6,320 bases of DNA from contig JAFRAF010000170.1 of assembly GCA_017405545.1 (NCBI GenBank), positions 1-6,320 of the forward strand, written 5' to 3'. Position 1 is the stretch's first letter. Every line of letters begins with the position of its first letter. Origin of the DNA: Oscillospiraceae bacterium (GTDB taxonomy: Bacteria > Bacillota > Clostridia > Oscillospirales > Oscillospiraceae). Position numbers and translations under genes: made by a program. The notes beneath the pieces are model-generated. The model did not search any database and was not told the DNA's origin. It worked only from the letters and a program-made list of their open reading frames with translations. Below are positions 1 through 5,865 of this stretch, piece by piece.

Positions 1-2005
1 CGTAATTGGCGGACGGAAGCTGGGCTGTGACCTTGCTTCCCTCTCCGACCACCTTTACATTCAGTCCGGTCTTCTCAATGGCCGACTTGGCGCTGCTGAC
101 GCTCTCGCCCACGTAGTCGGTCACCATGACGTCCACAAAGGACTTCTGCTCATCGGTGTACTGCTTCTCAAATCCCAGATAAGTCAGGCTCTCGTCCAGC
201 ATTCTGCCCACGACCGGGGCAGCCATGCTTCCGCCGCTGATATATACTCCGGTGCCGCTGCTGGGAGTGTCCAGCAGGAGCAGTATCACCAGATTGGCGT
301 TGTTCGCCGGGGCAAATCCGCAGAAGGAGACTATGTATTCGTCGTCTCTCCCGCCTATTTTCTCAGACGTACCGGTCTTTCCGCCTATGCTGTAACCGGC
401 CACAGCCGCGTTTTTACCGGTTCCGTAGGACTCGCTTACGTTTGCCTCCAGCATTTCACAGCATATTCTTGAGGTCTCCGCGCTGACTACCTGTCTGACA
501 GCGGTGGTCTCCGCCTCATACACAGGCTCGCCGGTGTTGCTCTTTATACTGCTCACCACGTAGGGCTTTACCAGATTTCCGCCGTTGGCCACAGCGGAGA
601 CTGCCGTTATCACCTGCAGCGGCGTTACCGTAAACGTCTGTCCGAAGGAGGCCGCCGCCAGCTGCGAGAGGTTGGACTTATCGAAGAATACGCTCTCGGG
701 CCACCAGATCGAACCCGTCTCTCCGGCCAAGTCCACGCCAGTCTTGTCGAACAGCCCGAAGGCCGCCATATAGTCATAAAAGCGCTCCGCGCCTATGCGC
801 TGTCCTATCTGGACAAAGGCGCAGTTACAGGACTGCTGTACCGACTGCTTCAGAGACAGGGTCCCATGTCCGGAATGTCTCCAGCAGTTAAGGGGCTTGT
901 CACGGCCCAGAACATCCATCTGTCCTCCGCAGTAGAAGGAGGAGTTCTCATCTACGACGCCGTCCTCAAGAGCGGACGCAAGGGTGATTATTTTGAATAC
1001 GGAGCCGGGCTCATATGTCTCGCTTATGGCCCGGTTCCTCCACATCTCGTTGAGGGCCTCACTCCTCGCCGCGTTCCGCTCATCCTCGTCCTCTATCAGA
1101 TCAAGCTGGGCCTGTACGCTCTCGCTGAGCTCCCAAGGGTTATTCAAATCATAGCCTTGGTTGCAGGCCATGCCCTTTATCGCGCCGGTCTTGCAATCCA
1201 TGGCTATGGCGCAGCCGCCCTTCTGGACTCCGTAATCCGCAATGGCCTGCTGCAGGTTCTTTTCAAGGATATTCTGTATGTTTACGTCTATGGTCAGCTC
1301 CACATCGCCGCCGTTCTCCGCGTCATAGTAGTACTCATAGTCGGTGAACAGCATATCCGTGCCGCTCGCGGTTGAGAGCCGTATTATCTTTCCGTCATTA
1401 CCCTTCAGGTACTCGTCATATCCGGCCTCTACGCCCTCGAGCCCGTTGCCCTCGCCGCCTACAAAGCCCACCACATTGCTGGCGAGATCCCCGTAGGGGT
1501 AGTAGCGCTTGCTGGTCTCCTCGATATGAACGCCCTTGAGTTCGTTTTCGTCGATGAATTCACGTATTTTATCGGCCACATCCACATCGACTTTTCTGGC
1601 GACCACCTCATACCAGGACTCGGTCTTCTTGGATCGCTCGATAATCGTGTTATAATCCACGCCCAGGACAGTGGACAGCTTCTTCGCTATAACGGCTACG
1701 TCCTCATTGTATTTCTGTATCTCATAGGGGCTGATAAAGACATTATACGCGGTGGCGCTGATGGCCAGGATATTTCCGTTCGTATCATATATAGTGCCGC
1801 GCTTTGCCGTAACGGTTGTCTCTCTCGTCTGCTGCTCGACGGCCATGCGCTCGTAGTACTCATGGTTGGTCACCATTACGTTATACAATTTTACACCCAA
1901 AACAATAAAAGCAAGTATGCCGCACACCACCATAAGGAAAAGTGTACGGCCAAGCAGTATCTTATTGGGACGCCGGTCTGGGTTTTTTATACCATTTTTC
2001 GCCAT
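1..2005 (-). CDS. spoVD/ftsI: Class B penicillin-binding protein (FtsI/SpoVD type) with PASTA domain, 3' end missing
   Basis: Septal peptidoglycan DD-transpeptidase (class B PBP) that cross-links stem peptides outside the membrane. The 668 visible residues show a short basic N-terminus, one membrane anchor (about 16-43), the pedestal motif RGTIYD at 69-74, and a transpeptidase domain with all three active-site motifs: S335-V-F-K338 (nucleophile Ser335, in YEPGSVFK), S392-C-N394 and K543-T-G-T546. A PASTA-like segment starts near 626 (VTDYVGESVSSAKSAIE) and is cut by the window edge, so the stop codon lies outside. The start is the ATG at 2005; no other start is close to the GGAGG, which sits an unusually wide 14 nt upstream. 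The gene follows ftsL in the dcw cluster, which suggests the cell-division PBP. A PASTA tail is found in both SpoVD (sporulation) and PBP2B (division), and the sequence does not decide between them. The family call is firm; the exact orthologue is inference. Confidence 0.95.
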   Translation of the reverse strand, partial: MAKNGIKNPDRRPNKILLGRTLFLMVVCGILAFIVLGVKLYNVMVTNHEYYERMAVEQQTRETTVTAKRGTIYDTNGNILAISATAYNVFISPYEIQKYNEDVAVIAKKLSTVLGVDYNTIIERSKKTESWYEVVARKVDVDVADKIREFIDENELKGVHIEETSKRYYPYGDLASNVVGFVGGEGNGLEGVEAGYDEYLKGNDGKIIRLSTASGTDMLFTDYEYYYDAENGGDVELTIDVNIQNILEKNLQQAIADYGVQKGGCAIAMDCKTGAIKGMACNQGYDLNNPWELSESVQAQLDLIEDEDERNAARSEALNEMWRNRAISETYEPGSVFKIITLASALEDGVVDENSSFYCGGQMDVLGRDKPLNCWRHSGHGTLSLKQSVQQSCNCAFVQIGQRIGAERFYDYMAAFGLFDKTGVDLAGETGSIWWPESVFFDKSNLSQLAAASFGQTFTVTPLQVITAVSAVANGGNLVKPYVVSSIKSNTGEPVYEAETTAVRQVVSAETSRICCEMLEANVSESYGTGKNAAVAGYSIGGKTGTSEKIGGRDDEYIVSFCGFAPANNANLVILLLLDTPSSGTGVYISGGSMAAPVVGRMLDESLTYLGFEKQYTDEQKSFVDVMVTDYVGESVSSAKSAIEKTGLNVKVVGEGSKVTAQLPSANY

Positions 2006-2037
2006 TGCCGTCTGCCGATCCTCCAGAAAAATACTGG
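2006..2037 (-). promoter_or_regulatory. Widely spaced ribosome binding site of the PBP gene with small overlapping hairpin
   Basis: On the minus strand GGAGG occupies 2024-2020, leaving 14 nt before the ATG at 2005; the other genes here have shorter spacing. A short inverted repeat (CCAG at 2037-2034, CTGG at 2026-2023, 7-nt loop) shares its last two G residues with the Shine-Dalgarno sequence. The SD reading is fairly secure because there is no alternative. A regulatory role for the 4-bp stem is speculation. Confidence 0.5.
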
Positions 2038-2073
2038 CCTATTCCCTGTTCTTAATAATCAATATTCTGCCGC

Positions 2074-2634
2074 CTAACTGAAATATTCCGAAAATGAAGT
2101 CACAGCCATTTTTATCGATTCAGTCAAGGCATTGAACACTCCGACCTTTTCATTCAACACCACGGCCTTATCGGCGGTAGTCACATATATTGTTGTCGTC
2201 TGATTATTTGACAGCTTGACCATGCCCAGCTCTTTTGTGGCGTAGCGTTCCACCTCCGTTAAATTGAAGGCATTTTCATACTGTACCAGCAGCTCGCTCT
2301 CGTCCTCCTTGAGCTGGCTTATCTGACTTTCCAGCACGGCTGTCTGGCTGGACAGCGCTGTTAAATGAACATGAGCCATGAGGATAAGTACAACAAGCAC
2401 AGCCACTATGATCATACTGACTATCATAAAGGCGGAAACGGAACGGGCGTCTGCCTCCTGCTTCCTGGCGGCGGACTTCCGCCTATGGCGGATTGTCGGA
2501 GCTGTTCTCTCCCTTTCCGGGAAGCCTTCCCGCCCCGGTATTGCCGTGCCCCAGTTCAGGCCGCCGGCATCATAGGTCTCGTCTCCGTATATATCCTTTG
2601 TCGCGTATTCTACTGTCGCTGCATTTAAAGCCAT
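2074..2634 (-). CDS. ftsL: FtsL-like septum formation protein, extended form
   Basis: Single-pass (bitopic) divisome protein. FtsL works with FtsB/DivIC and controls the FtsW/FtsI septal synthase. The 186-residue product has a long cytoplasmic N-terminus (1-65) ending in a basic stretch (RHRRKSAARKQ, 49-59), one hydrophobic helix at about 66-90, a coiled-coil-like segment at about 92-122, and the FtsL-type block VERYATKELGMVK (128-140). About 46 residues follow, including an amphipathic-looking end (160-186). Many FtsL proteins are only about 90-130 residues, so both tails are long. The sequence is poorly conserved, as is normal for FtsL, so the call rests on topology, the VERYATKELGM block and the position between rsmH and the PBP. 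The start at 2634 follows a GAGGGGG site that overlaps the rsmH stop, 11 nt away, so translation is probably coupled. A DivIC/FtsB-like protein is the alternative. Confidence 0.85.
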   Translation of the reverse strand: MALNAATVEYATKDIYGDETYDAGGLNWGTAIPGREGFPERERTAPTIRHRRKSAARKQEADARSVSAFMIVSMIIVAVLVVLILMAHVHLTALSSQTAVLESQISQLKEDESELLVQYENAFNLTEVERYATKELGMVKLSNNQTTTIYVTTADKAVVLNEKVGVFNALTESIKMAVTSFSEYFS

Positions 2635-2645
2635 TTATATCCCCC

Positions 2646-3581
2646 TCAGATCCGCTCAGCTACTCTGAGTCTGGCGCTTCTCGCTCTCGGGTTATTCTCT
2701 ATTTCATCTTTGCCCGGTACAATGGGCTTCTTTGTTATCGTTCTCATAGTCTGCACAAAGCCGCATGCGCAAACAGGCATTCCCGGCGGACATGTGCATC
2801 CGTTCTCCCTGGCCCTGATGGCGTTTTTCACCAATCTGTCCTCAAGGGAGTGGAAGCTTATCACCGCAAGTCTCCCGCCGGAGTTCAGCCGGTCAGGGGC
2901 CGCCTGCAGCATTCTCTCCAGGGCGCCCAGCTCATCATTCACCGCGATCCTTATAGCCTGAAAGCTCCTTTTGGCCGGGTGCTGCTTCTCTCTCAAAGCG
3001 GATGCCGGCATGGCGGCTCTGATTATATCCACCAGTCTGCCGGCGGTGACGACAGGGGCCTTTGCCCGCTCGCGGACAATCGCCGCCGCTATTCTTCCGG
3101 AATACCGCTCCTCGCCGTATTCCCACAGTATTCTTTTGATCTCGGCCTCGGGCCAGGTGTTGACCAGCGCCTCGGCGGTCAAAGGGGCTTCTCTGTCCAT
3201 TCTCATATCAAGCGGAGCCGCGCTGCAGCTATACGAAAAGCCCCTCTCCGAGTCATCGAGTTGAGGGGAAGACACGCCCAAATCAAATAGCATTCCGTCT
3301 GCTTTCTCCACGCCGAGATCGTCCATTATATCAGAAAGATCGCAGAAATTGCCTTTTACAGTTTTCACCGCTTTGCCGAGCCCTGAAAACAGTTGTTTTG
3401 CGGCGTCTATCGCCGCGCTGTCACGGTCTATCGCTATCAGCATGCCCGTGTCCAGTCTCTTTGCTATTTCTATGGAGTGGCCTCCCCTGCCGAGAGTACC
3501 GTCTATATAAATCCCGTCCGGTTTGATGTTCAAGCCCTCAATGCACTCTCGCAGCAAAACCGGAATGTGCTTATCAGCCAT
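2646..3581 (-). CDS. rsmH: 16S rRNA (cytosine(1402)-N(4))-methyltransferase RsmH (MraW)
   Basis: SAM-dependent enzyme that N4-methylates C1402 of 16S rRNA in the decoding centre of the 30S subunit. At 311 residues it has the usual family length. Visible hallmarks are the N-terminal HIPVLLRECIEGL, the SAM-binding loop DGTLGRGGH (27-35), the acidic IAIDRD (50-54) after the second strand, DLGVSSPQLDDSERGFSY, PLDMRMDREAPLTAEALVN, the helical-insert block RSFQAIRIAVNDEL, GRLAVISFHSLEDR, and the basic C-terminus with NPRARSARLR. No key motif is missing. The ATG at 3581 shares its A with the mraZ stop (TAATG), and a GGAG lies 11 nt upstream inside mraZ, so translation is likely coupled. It is the second gene of the dcw cluster, its usual place in bacteria. 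Confidence 0.98.
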   Translation of the reverse strand: MADKHIPVLLRECIEGLNIKPDGIYIDGTLGRGGHSIEIAKRLDTGMLIAIDRDSAAIDAAKQLFSGLGKAVKTVKGNFCDLSDIMDDLGVEKADGMLFDLGVSSPQLDDSERGFSYSCSAAPLDMRMDREAPLTAEALVNTWPEAEIKRILWEYGEERYSGRIAAAIVRERAKAPVVTAGRLVDIIRAAMPASALREKQHPAKRSFQAIRIAVNDELGALERMLQAAPDRLNSGGRLAVISFHSLEDRLVKNAIRARENGCTCPPGMPVCACGFVQTMRTITKKPIVPGKDEIENNPRARSARLRVAERI

Positions 3582-3997
3582 TAAAAGTCAAGCTCCATAA
3601 ACACATCTGCAATATTTTCCGGAGTGGTCTCTTCAACGTCGATCGCATTCCACGTATCGGTATCCCAGAACTCCGCGCAGTCGCCGTTGCCTACGATAGT
3701 GACGTCCCGCTCCAGCTTTGCGAAGCTGCGCAGGTGCTGCGGCAGCAAAACTCTGCCCTGGGCGTCTATCTCACAGCGGGCCGCATGGGCAAACAGAGGT
3801 CTCATTTTCTTCTGCTTGACCTGGGGCAACGCCCTTATACGCTCTCTGAGCCCGTTCCATGACTCCTGGGAATAGGCGCTCAGGCACTGCTCGGTTGAAA
3901 GGGTAATATAAAATGTGTCGCCCAACTCAGAGCGTATACGTGAGGGTATAGAGATACGGCCCTTGGCGTCAAGGACATGATTATAAAGGCCTTCCAT
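3581..3997 (-). CDS. mraZ: Transcriptional regulator MraZ
   Basis: DNA-binding protein of the AbrB-like double-wing fold that forms ring-shaped oligomers and, where studied, represses or tunes its own dcw operon. The 138-residue product carries the two MraZ half-repeats with their signature: D10-A-K-G-R14 followed by ISIPSRIR, and D78-A-Q-G-R82 followed by VLLPQHLR. The start is the ATG at 3997 (MEGLYNHVLDAKGR), which matches the usual family N-terminus and has GGAG 8 nt upstream. The frame stays open for 32 more codons to a TTG at 4093, but that TTG is itself the -35 hexamer of the promoter, so the longer form cannot be made from this transcript. First gene of the dcw operon; its stop overlaps the rsmH start by 1 nt. 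Confidence 0.97.
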   Translation of the reverse strand: MEGLYNHVLDAKGRISIPSRIRSELGDTFYITLSTEQCLSAYSQESWNGLRERIRALPQVKQKKMRPLFAHAARCEIDAQGRVLLPQHLRSFAKLERDVTIVGNGDCAEFWDTDTWNAIDVEETTPENIADVFMELDF

Positions 3998-4008
3998 CTC
4001 TTTCACTC

Positions 4009-4055
4009 CCCACTTTGATGATTTTCTTAGGATTTTATACCCTTTTATCCCACTT
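4009..4055 (-). promoter_or_regulatory. Candidate MraZ operator repeats in the mraZ leader
   Basis: On the minus strand, between the predicted transcription start and the mraZ ATG, there are two copies of AAGTGGG (4055-4049 and 4015-4009, exactly 40 bp apart) and a weaker copy AAAAGGGT (4046-4039) whose GGG is 9 bp from that of the first. MraZ is known to bind short TGGG/GTGG direct repeats spaced about one helical turn apart and located between its promoter and its gene. The position fits well, but the repeats are fewer and less regular than in classical cases. The copy at 4015-4009 also overlaps the Shine-Dalgarno sequence, so part of its G-richness has another explanation. Confidence 0.5.
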
Positions 4056-4064
4056 AGTGTTTTT

Positions 4065-4093
4065 ATTATAGATGAATGATGGGGATAATGCAA
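4065..4093 (-). promoter_or_regulatory. Sigma-70/sigma-A type promoter of the mraZ (dcw) operon
   Basis: The minus strand reads TTGCAT (4093-4088), a 17-nt spacer, then TATAAT (4070-4065): a perfect -10, a 4/6 -35 and ideal spacing. An AT-rich stretch lies upstream of the -35. Transcription should start near the A at 4058, giving a leader of about 60 nt that contains the candidate MraZ boxes and the mraZ ribosome binding site. The promoter lies between the terminator of the preceding operon and mraZ, as expected for an independent dcw transcript. Confidence 0.8.
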
Positions 4094-4158
4094 GAGAAAA
4101 TTTTGTAAGATTCATGAAATATGGGCCTTAGAGCGCCCAAAATCCTCGACAATTTTTA

Positions 4159-4181
4159 ACAAAAATTTTAAAAATTTTTGT
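4159..4181. repeat. Perfect 23-bp AT-rich palindrome between the two operons
   Basis: The arm ACAAAAATTTT (4159-4169) and its exact reverse complement AAAATTTTTGT (4171-4181) flank a single central A. Related sequences CAATTTTTAACA (from 4150) and CAATTTAACA (from 4183) flank it as imperfect direct repeats. It lies about 65 bp upstream of the mraZ -35 and downstream of the terminator. The stem would be almost entirely A-T, so it is a poor terminator. It could be a bent-DNA or protein-binding site, or simply low-complexity AT sequence. Function unknown. Confidence 0.6.
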
Positions 4182-4210
4182 GCAATTTAACATACCCTAT
4201 ATATTGTGGC

Positions 4211-4249
4211 AAAAGAAAAAAGCGCCACCTACATATAGTAGATGGCGCC
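4211..4249 (-). terminator. Rho-independent terminator ending the uvrC-rsmD-coaD-coiled-coil operon
   Basis: On the minus strand the arm GGCGCCATCTAC (4249-4238), a 5-nt loop (4237-4233) and the arm GTAGGTGGCGCT (4232-4221) form a 12-bp stem, followed directly by TTTTTTCTTTT (4220 downward). Two pairs in the stem are G-U only when read as minus-strand RNA (they would be A-C mismatches on the plus strand), and the T-run is also on the minus side, so the orientation is clear. It begins 39 bases after the stop codon of the gene ending at 4288. Confidence 0.93.
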
Positions 4250-4287
4250 ACATGCGCAAAATGGGGGTAAAAATAGTTTTTTCAGGC

Positions 4288-4794
4288 TTATTCCTCTTCT
4301 ATCTGGAGCACTGAGGGGTTCTTCATCACGCTTGCAGATGCGCTGCGAAAGCGGCTGCGGGACTGGCGAACCTCGCCCAGAGCGGCGGAAATAGCCTCCT
4401 CGGTACGGCGCAGGGTATCGTCGGCGTAGTCGTTGGCGACCTTGCGGAGCTCGGCTGATTTCGCCTCAGCTGCGGACACCAGGCTGGCGCTTCTCTGCTT
4501 TGCCATTCTCACGACTTCCTGCTCGTCGACCATCTGCTTGGCCCTCTCCTCCGCCACCTTGCGGATTTGCTCGGCCTCTCTCTTGGCGTTGGCAATAAAC
4601 TCCCCTCTGGCGCTGGTAAGGCGCTGTGCCTCTGAGAGCTCGGACGGGAATCTGTTTTTGATCTCATCCAGCAGATCCAGAACCTTGTCCCTTTCAATGA
4701 CACATTTTTCGTTGACAAGCGGCACGCCCCATGCATCGGAGATCATAGTGTAGAGCATGTCCAGTAATTCCTGTACGGTCTTCTCCTCGTTCAT
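4288..4794 (-). CDS. Conserved coiled-coil protein of unknown function linked to coaD
   Basis: A 168-residue, highly charged, soluble protein with no signal peptide or membrane segment. Residues 1-30 look globular or helical, VIERDKVLDLLDEIKNRFP (32-50) is a conserved-looking entry block, and about 52-148 is a long heptad-rich Ala/Glu/Arg/Lys helix that should form a coiled coil. The tail (150-168) is Ser-rich and ends in acidic IEEE. Similar proteins next to coaD in Clostridia are often auto-named ATPase or ATP synthase B subunit-like because of coiled-coil similarity. I see no Walker A or B motif and no membrane anchor, so neither name is supported here. A faint resemblance to DivIVA-type coiled coils is possible. 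The start at 4794 follows AGGAGG located inside the last codons of coaD, with only 2 nt between the coaD stop and this ATG, so translation is tightly coupled. It is the last gene before the terminator. Confidence 0.88.
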   Translation of the reverse strand: MNEEKTVQELLDMLYTMISDAWGVPLVNEKCVIERDKVLDLLDEIKNRFPSELSEAQRLTSARGEFIANAKREAEQIRKVAEERAKQMVDEQEVVRMAKQRSASLVSAAEAKSAELRKVANDYADDTLRRTEEAISAALGEVRQSRSRFRSASASVMKNPSVLQIEEE

Positions 4795-4796
4795 CT

Positions 4797-5294
4797 CTAT
4801 TTTCCTCCTGAAATCTTTTCTGCAGTTTTTCTTTTTATATCGTCTATTATTTCACGGGGCGCAAACATTGAAAGATCAGCGCCGTATCTCGCCATTTCCT
4901 TAACTACCGTGGAGCTCAGATAATCATATTTACCCTCGGCCCGGAGGAAAAACGTCTCGATATTGCAATCGAGCACATGGTTTATCGATGCCTGCTGAAA
5001 TTCCACTTCAAAATCAGACATTGCGCGCACGCCCTTAACTATGGCTGTGGCCCCGCGCTTTTTGGCGTATTCCACGGTCAACTCACTGGAGCACTCGACT
5101 TCAACATTCGGGAAGTGTCCTACAACCTTCTTGATAAGCTCCACCCTCTCCTCTGCGGAGAACAGGGGCTCTTTTTTGGAATTAACCAAAATGCATACAT
5201 AAACCTTGTCAAAATGCTTTGAGACTCTCTTGATAATGTTCAGGTGTCCTAATGTAATGGGGTCAAAGCTTCCGGGATAAACTGCAACACTCAT
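4797..5294 (-). CDS. coaD: Phosphopantetheine adenylyltransferase CoaD (PPAT)
   Basis: Cytoplasmic enzyme that transfers AMP from ATP to 4'-phosphopantetheine, giving dephospho-CoA, the penultimate step of coenzyme A synthesis. The 165 residues match the usual length of about 160. The nucleotidyltransferase motif is present as PGSFDPITLGH (7-17, with T14-x-G-H17), along with VKGVRAMSDFEVEFQ (86-100) and the C-terminal LSSTVVKEMARYGADLSMFAP (126-146), which carries the ISSTxxR/K-like ATP-binding block. No key residue appears lost. The start at 5294 is 25 nt after the rsmD stop, with AAAGGG 11 nt upstream as a modest ribosome binding site. The rsmD-coaD order is common in Bacillota. Confidence 0.98.
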   Translation of the reverse strand: MSVAVYPGSFDPITLGHLNIIKRVSKHFDKVYVCILVNSKKEPLFSAEERVELIKKVVGHFPNVEVECSSELTVEYAKKRGATAIVKGVRAMSDFEVEFQQASINHVLDCNIETFFLRAEGKYDYLSSTVVKEMARYGADLSMFAPREIIDDIKRKTAEKISGGK

Positions 5295-5319
5295 TTTCTT
5301 ACGGGCCCTTTCAGGTCAA

Positions 5320-5865
5320 TTAGTTATTATTTCTGATAAACATGCTTATCTTGATTTTTCCGTATCGGTATTCTCTCTTTTTGAAAGCGCCCGAATCGGG
5401 CTCGGTCAGGGTCTTATCAGACCTGCTTTCGCAGACTATTATACCATCATCTGCTAAAATGTCAAACGATATTGCAAGAGAAAGAGCTTTTTCGAGAATA
5501 TCCCCGTCATAAGGCGGATCCATGACGACTATATCGAATTTTTCTCCGCAGCCTATCCACTGCAGGGAATCAGTGCAAAAAAGCCTTGCCCTGTCCGAAA
5601 ATCCGGCCGTCTCGAGATTCCGCTGCACAATATTCAGCGCCTTGCGCGACCTGTCTAAAAAAACGGCCTTCTCCGCCCCACGGCTCAGGGCCTCAATGCC
5701 CAGCTGGCCCGTGCCCGCGAACATGTCCAGAACGGACGCGCCCTCTATATCGAACTGTATAATATTGAAGATCGACTCCTTGACATTGTCGGTCGTGGGT
5801 CGGATGTCCATACCCTCGGGCTCTGACAGTCTCCTGCCCTTTGCTGTTCCGGCTATAACTCTCAT
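5320..5865 (-). CDS. rsmD: 16S rRNA (guanine(966)-N(2))-methyltransferase RsmD
   Basis: Rossmann-fold SAM-dependent methyltransferase that modifies G966 (E. coli numbering) of 16S rRNA on the 30S subunit. The 181 residues are normal for the family. It starts with the typical MRVIAGTAKGRRL, then RPTTDNVKESIFNII (22-36), the SAM-binding loop LDMFAGTGQLGIEALSRGA (46-64, commonly LDLFAGSGxLGIEALSRGA), the acidic FLDR (69-72), and the catalytic DPPY (116-119). The ATG at 5865 overlaps the uvrC stop as ATGA and has a strong GGAGGGG site 5 nt upstream inside uvrC, which fixes the start and implies coupled translation. The link to uvrC appears to be operonic only; no shared pathway is evident. Confidence 0.97.
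   Translation of the reverse strand: MRVIAGTAKGRRLSEPEGMDIRPTTDNVKESIFNIIQFDIEGASVLDMFAGTGQLGIEALSRGAEKAVFLDRSRKALNIVQRNLETAGFSDRARLFCTDSLQWIGCGEKFDIVVMDPPYDGDILEKALSLAISFDILADDGIIVCESRSDKTLTEPDSGAFKKREYRYGKIKISMFIRNNN

Noticed and set aside
866..1375. Open plus-strand frame of 169 codons opposite the PBP gene
   Set aside because: It lies wholly within the transpeptidase coding region, has no family-like motif, and the minus frame is unambiguous, with all three PBP motifs. It is a shadow frame caused by codon bias.
1526..2077. Plus-strand frame of 183 codons opposite the PBP N-terminus
   Set aside because: Antisense to the PBP pedestal domain and membrane anchor; no recognisable protein features and no good ribosome binding site.
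2493..3290. Plus-strand frame of 265 codons spanning ftsL and rsmH
   Set aside because: The longest antisense frame, but it crosses two genes that are clear on the minus strand, and its translation is low-complexity and Ser/Arg/Pro-rich without a domain.
3998..4093. Longer mraZ form starting at TTG 4093
   Set aside because: The TTG is the -35 element of the promoter, upstream of the predicted transcription start. The ATG at 3997 has a good SD and the family-typical N-terminus.
4123..4138. GGGC...GCCC inverted repeat upstream of the mraZ promoter
   Set aside because: Only a 4-bp stem with mismatches inside and no T-run, so neither a terminator nor a convincing operator.
4178..4205. Possible plus-strand promoter TTGTGC-16-TATATT
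   Set aside because: Weak hexamers in AT-rich DNA. No plus-strand gene lies downstream; it would only give antisense RNA into the coiled-coil gene.
4252..4314. Plus-strand 20-codon frame starting at ATG 4252
   Set aside because: No ribosome binding site, and it overlaps the 3' end of the minus-strand gene. It reads as hydrophobic by chance from a T-rich stretch.
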